This document shows, in pieces, positions 1 to 8,288 of a stretch of 64,000 nucleotides of DNA. A program made the position numbers and the translations under genes. This DNA comes from Mycobacterium sp. ENV421 (GTDB lineage: Bacteria; Actinomycetota; Actinomycetes; Mycobacteriales; Mycobacteriaceae): contig NZ_PDHO01000007.1 in NCBI RefSeq assembly GCF_002887815.1, positions 1 to 64,000 on the forward strand. The letters run 5' to 3'. The notes below the pieces were generated by a model. That model did not search any database, was not told where the DNA came from, and saw only the letters and a list, made by a program, of their open reading frames with translations. The first letter of the stretch is position 1. Each line of letters begins with the position of its first letter.

Positions 1-238
1 CACCGGCCAGTCAGGCCGCGTGACCGAAACTGTCACCTGATCGTGCAGCAGACCCATGGCGTCCAAAACGCCAGGTTTTCACCGTCGTCCACGTCGATGA
101 AGACTACTTCGAATGATGGCGCCCGGTTGGTGGCTAAATCACAGAGTCCTGCGGTGTTGACGTGGAAATAAGGTGCCCTCATCGTCCGCCTTTGGTTAGA
201 GCACCCGCCGTGTCGGTCCGCCGTAGTTCAATAGGGCG
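1..238. other. Leading non-coding stretch with tRNA-like fragments
   Basis: No convincing gene is seen here. A 49-codon minus-strand ORF (33-182) has no recognisable family and no clear ribosome site. Near the right end, 192-208 resembles a tRNA D-arm (GGTTAGAGC) and 222-239 resembles the start of another tRNA (GTAGTTCAAT then GGGCGG), but neither can be folded into a full cloverleaf by eye. They may be decayed tRNA pieces at an island boundary, or chance. Confidence 0.3.
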
Positions 239-2632
239 GTGGGGGAAACGAGCGAGGAATCAGTCCAAGATGTCATTCTGCAGCTGCTCGACGACGGCGC
301 AGCGCTGCATTCGGACATCAAGAACGCGGTGCTCAACGCGCTTGCAGAGGTCGCCGACGAAGATACAGCCGCCGACACCCAACCCTCACCAACCTTCCTG
401 ACCAGCATCTCGGTGGTAGGTTTCCGCGGCATCGGGGGCCAGGCCCAACTCGATCTTTACCCTGCGCCTGGCCTAACTGTGGTCAGCGGACGCAACGGCT
501 CCGGAAAGTCGAGCTTCGCCGAAGCGCTCGAACTCGCTCTCACCGGCACCAGTTACCGCTGGCTCAAGAAGGAAACGTTATGGGCCGAGTCGTGGCGCAA
601 TCTGCATCGCCCGCACCCCTGCGCAATCCGGGTTGGGTTCACCGCTGAAGGGCTGGGGCCGATCACGGTCGGGGTCACCTGGGACAAGGGCGCCGAGCTC
701 GGCGCACGGACGTCGTACACGCAGGTGGGCGGGGGCGACCGCACGGAGGGCACCGACAGTCTGGGGTGGGCGCGTCCACTCGAGCTGACCCGCCCCGTTC
801 TGTCCTACGACGAGTTGGGCCGGTTGTTCGATGGCGGCCCGTCGGCGCTCTACGACGCGTTGGCCAAACTGCTCGGACTCGAAGTGCTCGCCGACGCTGA
901 GAAATGGCTTGCAGCAGAGCTCAAGTCATCGAAGGCCGGGCGTGATCGCGCCGATGACGAGCGAAAGCGGCTGCTCGGTGTCCTTGGCGACAACGCCGAC
1001 GAACGCGCGGAGTTGGCCACGACGCTGCTGAAGAAGCGGGGCGGCGCACCGCTGGACGACGTGCTGGCCCTAGTCACCGGATCAGATACTCAGGGCCATA
1101 AGGAGCTTTTGGCGCTGCGGGCCGCCGCGGCGCTCGAAGCACCCACGATCGACGAGATCGATTCTGCGGCAGCCCGACTACGCGCCGCGACTCAGAACCT
1201 GACGACTGTCGCTGCATCATTGGCCGACGGCACCCGCCAGCGAGTCCAACTCCTCCAGTCGGCGCTTCGTCTCCATGACCACGAAGGCGACATCGACTGT
1301 CCCGTGTGTGGCCACGGCAGACTCGACGGTGAATGGTCAACCGCTGCAAGGGAGTCGGTTGCCAGCACAGAACAGGTCCTCGGCGAGTATCAGGCCGCGA
1401 CAGCCGAGCTCGCTAGCGCCAGAACTGCGGCGCTCAGGCTGGTCGGCAGTGTCGAGCAGATCGGCGAGGTGCCCGGAGTGGAGCTCTCCGCACTCAAGGA
1501 CTACAACGAGGCCGTTGCAGCCACCGCCGACAAACCCGATGGCGACGTGGACCTCGCCAACCACCTCGACTCGACTCTGCTGAGTGTCGCGGGCTATGCC
1601 GAAGCGCTATGCGCGCAAGCCCAAGAGGCACTTGCGCTTAAGGAGAACGCATGGGCGCCAGTTGCAGCACAGATCGCAGGCTGGGTCTCGCTGGAGCGAG
1701 ATGCGCGAGAGAACGATGGCGCCGTCAAGACCATGACCGCCGCGAAGAAGTGGCTGAACGAACGTGCTGGACCTTTCCGCAACAAGCGACTGGGGACCAT
1801 TGCGGCACAAGCTCGCAAGATCTGGGGTCAGCTCCGCCAAGAGAGCAATGTCGACCTAGGCAACATCACCCTGGAAGGCACTGCCACCAAACGCAAGGCG
1901 GTGCTCGAGGGTTCCGTCGACGGCGAACCGACCAAGGCGTTGCCGGTGATGAGTCAAGGCGAGCTGCACGCGTTGGCGTTGGCGTTGTTCCTGCCGCGGG
2001 CGACCGCAACCAGCAGCCCGTTCCGGTTCATCGTGCTCGACGACCCGATTCAGGCGATGGACCCCGCGAAGATCGACGGCTTCGTCCAAGTTTTGTCGGA
2101 GATCGCGCAGACGCATCAAGTGGTCGTGTTCTCACATGACGACCGGCTGGCGTCGACCATCAGGGACACGGGAACGGACGCAAGGCTCATCGAGGTAGTC
2201 CGTGAGGCGGGCTCCAAAGTGACCATGCGCGACAACGTCAATCCCGCGCAGCGTCAGGTCAACGACGTCTTCGCCTTGCTGAAGGACGAGGGTCTGCCGA
2301 AGGAGATCCGAATGCGGGTGATGCCCGGGCTCTTCCGGCTCGCGGTGGAAGCCGCGGCGAAGCAGGCGTATTACACGAAGCGGGCGCTTGCGGGCGGCAG
2401 CCGTGCCGAGTCCGAGAAGGCCTGGGCGGCGGCGATGAAGACCGGCCAGCGGATGGCGTTAGCGGTACACGGCGACTCGAAAGCTGATCTCACCAAGTGG
2501 CTCGACGCGATGCCTGAGCGGCGCTACACCCTTTGGGTATGCAATGCCGTGCACGGCGACGGCGTTGACATCACCAAGCCGGAAGCGGAGGAACTCGAAC
2601 GCACGGTCCATGCGTTGTTGGCGCTGCGATGA
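239..2632 (+). CDS. SMC/RecF-like AAA (ABC-type) ATPase with CxxC hook
   Basis: A 797-aa ATPase of the SMC/RecF/Rad50 type. The Walker A motif GRNGSGKSS lies at residues 84-92. A CPVCG zinc-hook-like motif at about residue 354 sits between coiled-coil stretches. The signature-like MSQGELHALALALFLP is near 570, Walker B (FIVLDDP) near 600, and a VVFSHDD switch follows. The last ~130 residues form an alpha-helical, HEPN-like tail with a CNAVHGDG motif. It starts at GTG with AGGG just upstream, and its stop overlaps the next gene by 4 bp, so the two are translationally coupled. Proteins of this build are common in phage defence and in RloC/Lamassu-like systems. Its neighbours support a defence role, but that role is inferred; DNA-end or foreign-DNA sensing is the likeliest activity. 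Confidence 0.85.
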   Translation: MGETSEESVQDVILQLLDDGAALHSDIKNAVLNALAEVADEDTAADTQPSPTFLTSISVVGFRGIGGQAQLDLYPAPGLTVVSGRNGSGKSSFAEALELALTGTSYRWLKKETLWAESWRNLHRPHPCAIRVGFTAEGLGPITVGVTWDKGAELGARTSYTQVGGGDRTEGTDSLGWARPLELTRPVLSYDELGRLFDGGPSALYDALAKLLGLEVLADAEKWLAAELKSSKAGRDRADDERKRLLGVLGDNADERAELATTLLKKRGGAPLDDVLALVTGSDTQGHKELLALRAAAALEAPTIDEIDSAAARLRAATQNLTTVAASLADGTRQRVQLLQSALRLHDHEGDIDCPVCGHGRLDGEWSTAARESVASTEQVLGEYQAATAELASARTAALRLVGSVEQIGEVPGVELSALKDYNEAVAATADKPDGDVDLANHLDSTLLSVAGYAEALCAQAQEALALKENAWAPVAAQIAGWVSLERDARENDGAVKTMTAAKKWLNERAGPFRNKRLGTIAAQARKIWGQLRQESNVDLGNITLEGTATKRKAVLEGSVDGEPTKALPVMSQGELHALALALFLPRATATSSPFRFIVLDDPIQAMDPAKIDGFVQVLSEIAQTHQVVVFSHDDRLASTIRDTGTDARLIEVVREAGSKVTMRDNVNPAQRQVNDVFALLKDEGLPKEIRMRVMPGLFRLAVEAAAKQAYYTKRALAGGSRAESEKAWAAAMKTGQRMALAVHGDSKADLTKWLDAMPERRYTLWVCNAVHGDGVDITKPEAEELERTVHALLALR

Positions 2633-2970
2633 AGGCCGTCGAACTGGTGGCACAGGCACAGTCGATCTTGACGACGCGTGCGTCTGGCGGCCTTTCGGCA
2701 AGGATGGCCGCGTTCCTGGCTCGCCGCGCACTGGAAGAGATCATCGATGCGCGCTGTACCGAGGTCGATGCCCGAGCACCGAGCGCCAACACGCGCAGCC
2801 AGTTGCTCATCCTGAGGGTTCTCGACGATGCCGAGGTCGCTAGCCGCGCAGCGGTTGCGTGGCATCGCCTGAGCAATGCCTGTCATCTCCATGCCTATGA
2901 GCTACAGCCGTCAGTGGCCGAAGTTCAGCAGTTGTGTGGGGTTGTGGCGGGTCTCGTGAGCGAGGCGTAG
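2629..2970 (+). CDS. Small helical protein coupled to the ATPase
   Basis: A 113-aa protein whose ATG overlaps the stop of the upstream ATPase (ATGA), so it is almost certainly made with it in fixed ratio. It is alpha-helical and rich in Ala, Leu and Arg. A conserved-looking WHRLSNACHLHAYEL stretch near residues 78-92 recalls the histidine-bearing helix of HEPN-like partners, but the strict RxxxxH signature is absent. No membrane segment or signal peptide is seen. I do not recognise a named family. The pairing suggests a subunit or effector of the ATPase, with the function unknown. Confidence 0.75.
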   Translation: MKAVELVAQAQSILTTRASGGLSARMAAFLARRALEEIIDARCTEVDARAPSANTRSQLLILRVLDDAEVASRAAVAWHRLSNACHLHAYELQPSVAEVQQLCGVVAGLVSEA

Positions 2971-3032
2971 GCGATTAGCGCTGGTGCGCAACGGCGGGTG
3001 TAGGTACACACATCTCGAGACGGAGGGGCAGC

Positions 3033-4820
3033 ATGAGTCCGGAAGCGACTGATCAGGCTTGGCTTGAGGACTACGCGCACAACTACCTTTGGGTCGACGA
3101 CGAGTGGATGGAAGTTGGCGACCGAACATTCACATACTGGCAAGCGCGTCTTGCACAGACGACGACGATCAAGATCCTGCCTGACGGGCGAGCCAAGTGG
3201 TGTGTTCGCACGCGGATCGTCAACGATGTCGCCGGCGTGGACGCGGCGACGCGACTGTGCTTCGCGCTCAACTCATATGCCGCTGGGTGGAGCTTCGCCT
3301 ACGACCGCGAAAGTCGCAGCATCGATGCGATCATCGCCATGTGCGTACCGCTGGAATTCGACACGTGGCAGCTGCGGCTCTCCGAGACGGCAAAGCTCAG
3401 CGGATGGATGTCGGATGTCATCGCGGGTCGCCTCGCCGCCGCCGCATCCGGCGTGCCCGCTTATACGTACCCGGCTCACCAATCCTCCGTTCGCGGGACG
3501 TTGGACGGGAGTTACTACTACCTCGAGACACTGCGCGGGCGACCAGAGAATGTGTTTGACACGACGCGACGGCTGTATCCGGGATTGGAGCAGGTGGCCG
3601 CCGAGTTCGGCCGGATGATCGGTGTAGCCAACGAGCAGGTGGTGGCCGATGACGCCGGAATCCACATCGCAATCGAGGACACCGGAGCAGATCTGCATGC
3701 GTGGTTTGCGGAACATCCCATCTTTGGGAACTGCTGGCACACTGCCGTCCGCTTTTCTACCGTCTTATCCGGAGAGACTGCGGCACAGGTCTCGGCGATG
3801 GCCTGGCATCTCTTCGCGGACGATGAGTCAACATTGTTGGGCGCATGGCACGCGGACGATGGTGATCTTGTCTTCGCTCAGTGGAGTACGACTTCGGAGC
3901 TGAGACATCAGGAGTCTCTGCCCTCGAACCGCGGTCGTTCATCGGCTGAGGTTCACAGCGTCGGTGACCTGTGGGGACTGACGTCCGCGGTCAACGGTGC
4001 GATTCACCTCACGCTTGCGGCGGTCCAGCTCGTCGCCCAGTCAACACAACAGATCGACGAGGCAGCACGAACGGCGGCGACTGTCATCGCATCAATCAGC
4101 GACGTCGCGCGGTCGGCGTTGGCGGTGACTCCCGCTGAACGGGGAGAGCCCACCGACCGTCGGTTACTGTGGTTGGAACGAAAGTACGTGCTCGCAATCG
4201 CAGCTTGGTTCAACCCAATCGGGCCGTCGGTCTGCACTCTCGAGGTTTGTTCGCTACCCGATCGGGACGAGGAGTACCTGCTGTACTTCTTGCGGCATCC
4301 CTACTTGCCGGATTACCGCGTGTTAGGCGTGATAACGCCTGGCGATGACTCCGTCTCAGCGACTAAAGAAGGCATCGAGATGTTCTTCCACACCGGGTCG
4401 CTGCCTCACACATTGGTGTTTTTCGATGCACGGCATGCGATTTCGTCGGAACTTCCGCACATGTTCCGTGACCAAATCATCAGGGTGAGCCGGGAGCACG
4501 GTATCGATTTGTCGGAGAATGCCAAGAAACTCAAGGACGCCGCGGGCAATCCATGGGCGCTCGCGCCGCACGGTGAGCTCCCAGACGCGACACGTCCTCC
4601 TACGGACCAATCGCCTGCGAGCGAAGGAGATCCGGAGGCAGCAGTCGACCAATGGTGGGCAGAGGCATCCAAACCGGACAACTTCTTCGGCATCTTCGCT
4701 CAGTTACCCGATGCGTGGGATGGCGCGCTCAACTTTCAGCTTTCGGCTGGTGACATTCGATCGTTTGACGCCGGCCCGCTGTTAATTAGGTACTCATCCA
4801 TCGGCACGATCGAGAAGTAG
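3033..4820 (+). CDS. YbjN/chaperone-fold-like hypothetical protein
   Basis: A 595-aa cytoplasmic protein with no signal peptide, preceded by a clear GGAGGGG ribosome site. Residues ~40-180 (TIKILPDGRAKW, then ALNSYAAGWSFAYD, then LRLSETAKLSGWM) have the alternating pattern of type-III-secretion-chaperone/YbjN-like domains, and a second copy may occur around 205-300. The C-terminal part is acidic and carries no motif I recognise. It lies 62 bp after the small ATPase partner and 6 bp before the GIY-YIG gene, so it is probably in the same transcript. The biochemical role is unknown; a substrate- or partner-recognition role is possible by context. Confidence 0.7.
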   Translation: MSPEATDQAWLEDYAHNYLWVDDEWMEVGDRTFTYWQARLAQTTTIKILPDGRAKWCVRTRIVNDVAGVDAATRLCFALNSYAAGWSFAYDRESRSIDAIIAMCVPLEFDTWQLRLSETAKLSGWMSDVIAGRLAAAASGVPAYTYPAHQSSVRGTLDGSYYYLETLRGRPENVFDTTRRLYPGLEQVAAEFGRMIGVANEQVVADDAGIHIAIEDTGADLHAWFAEHPIFGNCWHTAVRFSTVLSGETAAQVSAMAWHLFADDESTLLGAWHADDGDLVFAQWSTTSELRHQESLPSNRGRSSAEVHSVGDLWGLTSAVNGAIHLTLAAVQLVAQSTQQIDEAARTAATVIASISDVARSALAVTPAERGEPTDRRLLWLERKYVLAIAAWFNPIGPSVCTLEVCSLPDRDEEYLLYFLRHPYLPDYRVLGVITPGDDSVSATKEGIEMFFHTGSLPHTLVFFDARHAISSELPHMFRDQIIRVSREHGIDLSENAKKLKDAAGNPWALAPHGELPDATRPPTDQSPASEGDPEAAVDQWWAEASKPDNFFGIFAQLPDAWDGALNFQLSAGDIRSFDAGPLLIRYSSIGTIEK

Positions 4821-4826
4821 GCAGTC

Positions 4827-5864
4827 GTGGTTGCTGCGGGCGGCGATGCTTCGGTAGAGCATTCGGTGAAGGCGGACATCCTGCTGGTCACTTGTGTGAA
4901 GACGAAGCAGGAGAAGCCCTGCGCTGCCAAGGATCTCTATACCTCCACGCTATTCAAGAAGCAGCGAGCGTTCGCCGAGAATCTTGGCGTCGCATGGTTC
5001 ATTCTGTCGGCGGAGCACGGGCTTGTCGCCCCTGACGAATGGCTGGCGCCGTACGAGCGGTACCTCCCCGACACACCCGCCGTGTACCGGACGGCGTGGG
5101 CGGGTTGGGTCGCAGAGAGGCTCGATCTGCTCGCTGGTCCTGTTGCGGGGAAGGTCATCGAGATCCACGCGAGTGCGCCTTACCTCAACGTCGTGCGGCC
5201 ATTGCTTGAGGCTAAAGGCGCGACGGTGGTTGACCCGCTCAAAGGGCTGGCGCAAGGCGAACGCCTCGCCTGGTATTCAGGTGTTGACGACGAGATCGGC
5301 TATTCACCGACTGAAGTCGACGATCGATCGTTCGTTGAGCGGCTGCGCGATGCGAGCCTAGCGGTGTCGCCGAGCGAATTCTTGTCGGCCGGCAAGCAGG
5401 CATCCAATAGTCCTGGTCTTTACAGCTGGTGGGTCGACGAAGCCGGCGCCGCTGACATCAGCGATGGGTTGGGGCTACCGGTAAGTCCTGGCCTGATTTA
5501 CGCGGGTCTCGCCGGTGCAACTCGTTGGCCAAGCGGGAAGCGGTCCACGAACACGCTGTGGTTGCGAATCGCCACGATGCACCTCGGTGGCAATCATGAA
5601 TTCTCGACCTTTCGGCGCACACTCGGTGCGATCTTGGCGGAGGCTAGGGGGTCGAGGCGCGTCGACGAGGGGCACTTGTCGAAATGGATGCTCGAGCATC
5701 TTCAGGTCGTGACGGTCGCATTTGACGACCGAGACGAGCTTGGACGGCTTGAAACAAGAGTTCTGGCCACGCTGGATCCACCGCTCAATCTGAAGAGCGT
5801 TGCCGCGTCGTCACTGCGCAAGCGGCTCACCGCATTGCGGAAAATGGTGACGAGCGACCAATGA
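4827..5864 (+). CDS. DUF6884 domain fused to GIY-YIG-type nuclease domain
   Basis: A 345-aa two-domain protein. Residues ~17-150 (ILLVTCVKTK, then AKDLYTSTLFKKQR, then FILSAEHGLV, then a GL.QGERLAWY end) match the DUF6884/YaaA-like pattern. Residues ~195-335 look like a GIY-YIG endonuclease: GLYSWW and later LIYAGLAG as the two beta-strand motifs, then NTLWLRIATMHLGGN with the expected arginine, and a helical EGHLSKWMLEHL segment where a catalytic glutamate could sit. It starts at GTG, 6 bp after the preceding stop. GIY-YIG domains cut DNA in restriction and repair, and YaaA relatives bind DNA, so a nucleic-acid-cutting effector of the operon is inferred. Confidence 0.7.
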   Translation: MVAAGGDASVEHSVKADILLVTCVKTKQEKPCAAKDLYTSTLFKKQRAFAENLGVAWFILSAEHGLVAPDEWLAPYERYLPDTPAVYRTAWAGWVAERLDLLAGPVAGKVIEIHASAPYLNVVRPLLEAKGATVVDPLKGLAQGERLAWYSGVDDEIGYSPTEVDDRSFVERLRDASLAVSPSEFLSAGKQASNSPGLYSWWVDEAGAADISDGLGLPVSPGLIYAGLAGATRWPSGKRSTNTLWLRIATMHLGGNHEFSTFRRTLGAILAEARGSRRVDEGHLSKWMLEHLQVVTVAFDDRDELGRLETRVLATLDPPLNLKSVAASSLRKRLTALRKMVTSDQ

Positions 5865-5907
5865 CTACCAATGACCAAGAAGTTTTCGACAAGAGGCTGG
5901 GTGAGTG

Positions 5908-6414
5908 ATGAGCACTAATGAGTTGCCAATCGGATACCAGCCGTTGGACTGGTCCGACGAGGACGGGGACTACACGCAGTATGACGACTACACGATCGAA
6001 GCGGCTTATGACGACAATAACGCCGTTGCGGGCTATTACGTGTCCTGGAGCGAGGACGGGATGCGCGAGGACCTCGGATCTGAGGATATCGGAGGCATTC
6101 CCGCTGAACGCTCCTGGGCTGCGGCAGTGGCCGCAGTCGAAGCGTCGCGTCGCGAACGCTACCGGGAGGTAGGGGAGATGTTCTTCGGCGCGGTCGGGGA
6201 TTGGACCGATGATGACGATCGGCCGCTGGTTCGTGTCGACCAACAACGCCGGATTTTCTGCCGGGACGGCGATAAAGAGTTCGAATTGACGTTAAGCCTC
6301 GACGAGTACGATTCGTTCGATAACGCGACGCCTCGCAAAACGCTCGGCCTCCGCACCTTAAACAGCCTCGCGCACAACGGCTATCCCGATGATCTGCTCT
6401 GGTGGCCTACGTAA
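5908..6414 (+). CDS. Acidic hypothetical protein, last gene of the ATPase set
   Basis: A 168-aa, strongly acidic, tryptophan- and tyrosine-rich protein (DWSDEDGDYTQYDDY near the start). The ATG at 5908 is preferred to the GTG three bases before it. It lies 43 bp downstream of the DUF6884/GIY-YIG gene on the same strand. The middle (FFGAVGDWTDDDDRPLVRVD and DKEFELTLSLDEYDS) is beta-rich. No family is recognised. The charge pattern would suit an immunity or DNA-mimic protein, but that is only a guess from composition. Confidence 0.6.
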   Translation: MSTNELPIGYQPLDWSDEDGDYTQYDDYTIEAAYDDNNAVAGYYVSWSEDGMREDLGSEDIGGIPAERSWAAAVAAVEASRRERYREVGEMFFGAVGDWTDDDDRPLVRVDQQRRIFCRDGDKEFELTLSLDEYDSFDNATPRKTLGLRTLNSLAHNGYPDDLLWWPT

Positions 6415-6674
6415 CGACGGCGGCCAGGCCGATTCACAGCTATCAATCTTACGAAATCCGAAGTGGAGCAATCACTCAGAACTTGCTGTGTCGTTACGTA
6501 CTCACAGTTTGCGTGTGTTACGCCTCGGGGTTCCGCAAGCGCGAGGAGGTCATCGGCGACGAGTTTGGCGTCTGGGTCGGCCACTCCGGTACCCAACGAA
6601 ACGCCTTTGGCTTCCAGTACCTCCTTTGGGTCGCGGGTGTCGCTCAGGTCAGCCCAGACGTCGACATAGAGCGG
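6381..6674 (-). pseudogene. Protein-like fragment without a start codon
   Basis: A 97-codon open stretch on the minus strand, bounded upstream by an in-frame TGA at 6675-6677. Its first half reads convincingly as protein (PLYVDVWADLSDTRDP, then KEVLEAKGVSLGTGVADP, then AKLVADDLLALAE). The only candidate start is an internal TTG at 6596 with no ribosome site, and the 3' end runs into the preceding convergent gene. It is best read as the tail of a disrupted gene. I cannot name the family. The rest of the 6415-6777 gap shows nothing else. Confidence 0.35.
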
Positions 6675-6777
6675 TCACCGACACAGGTTGCTGCGTGCGC
6701 CGAACAAACTGTATGCGGCTGGATTCGGTGAGACCGGAGCAGCCGCACGTACGGCTCGCGGTCCAGTTTCCACGCCG

Positions 6778-7743
6778 TCACCGCGTGTCCTTGCGTGTTT
6801 TGGGCGGGCGGGGATATCGGATGTTGCTACCCCAGCCAAGCTCCCAACCTTCGGTTGCGTCGAAGTATTCGGCGTAAGCGACGGGGAGCTTGCCAGTCAG
6901 TTCCACGAGATGCACGAGACCGGCGTACCACGCGACGTAAGCAGGGTCGTCAGCTGTGGGCATGACCTTCGGCAGCGCGTTGAGAATGATGTCGGCGACT
7001 GTCTCGGCACTTGTTGTCACCGTGACCTCGCTACCCGCAAACTCGTTGAGGCCGCCCGATGTATAAGTGACGGCGGCCTCATAATCGCGCACGTATTCCC
7101 CGCAACCGGGGTCCATGTTGTCGACGGTCGTAATGGTCACCCGCCAGTACATGCCCGACGGACTCATCCCGGGCAGAATGCGGATCCTGTCGTAGCCGCG
7201 CTCGTGAAGTGTCCGCACTCCTTGCAGGATGCGAGTTGGGGTTGATATAGCGAGGTGGTTGCGGACTGCTTCGTGAGTGGTCGAGTCGAAAGCGACGAAC
7301 CTGACCTCTGTGACGTCGGTGTCGGCATCGGCGACAGATTGAATCGCTGTGGCGATAGCCTCATGGCGTGGCCAACCGTATGCGCCGGTGCTGATCAGGG
7401 GGAATGCGACGCTTCGCGCACCGAGTTCGTCGGCAACCTGAAGAGCTCGGCGGTAGCAAGACTTGAGAAGCGATCGATCACGTTGGCCTGCGCCATAATT
7501 CGGACCCACGGTGTGGATCACCCACCGGGCCGGCAAGTTCCCCGCTCTCGTCCACCCTGCATCGCCGGTGGGCAGACCGTTCGGAAATCGCTCGATGCAG
7601 TCCCGGAGGATTACCGGGCCACCTGCACGATGGATCGCACCGTCGACACCGCCGCCCCCTCGCATCGCGGTGTTCGCAGCATTGACAATCGCATCGACGT
7701 CTTGCTTTGTGATATCCCCGAGGACTGAGGTGATGACGCGCAC
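6778..7743 (-). CDS. Macro-domain ADP-ribose-binding protein with C-terminal extension
   Basis: The first ~165 residues are a macro domain of the MacroD/YmdB class, which binds ADP-ribose and removes O-acetyl or protein-linked ADP-ribose. It shows GDITKQDVDAIVNAAN, the glycine loop RGGGGVDGAIHRAGG, WVIHTVGPNY, and the phosphate loop FPLISTGAYGWP. About 150 further residues (GYDRIRILPGMSPSG onward, ending YPRPPKTRKDTR) form a second domain I do not recognise. The start is uncertain: the frame stays open to 7881, but homology begins at the GTG at 7743. The gene is divergent from the giant helicase. No DarT-like transferase is adjacent, so a DarTG pair is not supported. Confidence 0.8.
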   Translation of the reverse strand: MRVITSVLGDITKQDVDAIVNAANTAMRGGGGVDGAIHRAGGPVILRDCIERFPNGLPTGDAGWTRAGNLPARWVIHTVGPNYGAGQRDRSLLKSCYRRALQVADELGARSVAFPLISTGAYGWPRHEAIATAIQSVADADTDVTEVRFVAFDSTTHEAVRNHLAISTPTRILQGVRTLHERGYDRIRILPGMSPSGMYWRVTITTVDNMDPGCGEYVRDYEAAVTYTSGGLNEFAGSEVTVTTSAETVADIILNALPKVMPTADDPAYVAWYAGLVHLVELTGKLPVAYAEYFDATEGWELGWGSNIRYPRPPKTRKDTR

Positions 7744-8102
7744 GGCATTAGTGTGCCCCGGAGCGCTGATGCGGTCGTGCGGCAGGACCGTCCTTTTTTG
7801 CTCGAGCGGATAGTGAACACACAAGCATCGGACAGAGCTTAGGAGGCCGCTGCCCCGGATGTCCGCCGTCCTGGGCCCCACTATCCACGAGAACGGAAGC
7901 TAGGACGGGTAGCACAATCCTCTTGCGGAATGCGGGTCGCGGCCTGTTAGGGGGGCACCCTGCAGCCGCAGTGAGCGCCGGGCTGCAGCTTTAGCTTCTC
8001 GTCTCAAACTTCTATGACGTTGCTCCAACTTTTGTCGGTGTCCTATGCGAATCTGTGCGGCTCGCTTGCGGCAGGCGCCGAGCCAGGTGAATGGAGACTT
8101 CG

Positions 8103-8288
8103 ATGAGTGAAACCGACACGGCGTCCAGTCGGGACGTTCGCAAATTGGCGTTGCCAAGGCTGCCCGTCGACATCCGGGTCCGTGGTTACATAATCAAGCC
8201 CTTGCGACCGACTATGCCGCAAGGGCATTCGTTTGCAGCGTCGCGGTCGCTGGGGGACGTCTCAAAAGCTAAAGGGGAAGAGCAGTGA
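8103..8288 (+). CDS. Small 61-aa ORF translationally coupled to the giant helicase
   Basis: An ATG at 8103, 5 bp after a GGAGA site, opens a 61-codon frame rich in basic residues (RKLALPRLPVDIRVRG). It ends in the GTGA overlap at 8285-8288, where the helicase GTG starts. The start could instead be the ATG at 8091. No family is recognised. The exact stop/start overlap suggests it is a genuine leader or small partner whose translation sets that of the helicase. The 7744-8102 gap upstream is the divergent promoter region, with no other gene visible. Confidence 0.45.
   Translation: MSETDTASSRDVRKLALPRLPVDIRVRGYIIKPLRPTMPQGHSFAASRSLGDVSKAKGEEQ

Noticed and set aside
239..2970. Assignment of the ATPase pair to Lamassu or RloC
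   Set aside because: Hook and ATPase motifs fit loosely, but the LmuA nuclease or the anticodon-nuclease domain cannot be shown.
6778..7743. DarTG toxin-antitoxin pair
   Set aside because: Macro domain is MacroD/YmdB-like and no DarT-like gene is adjacent.
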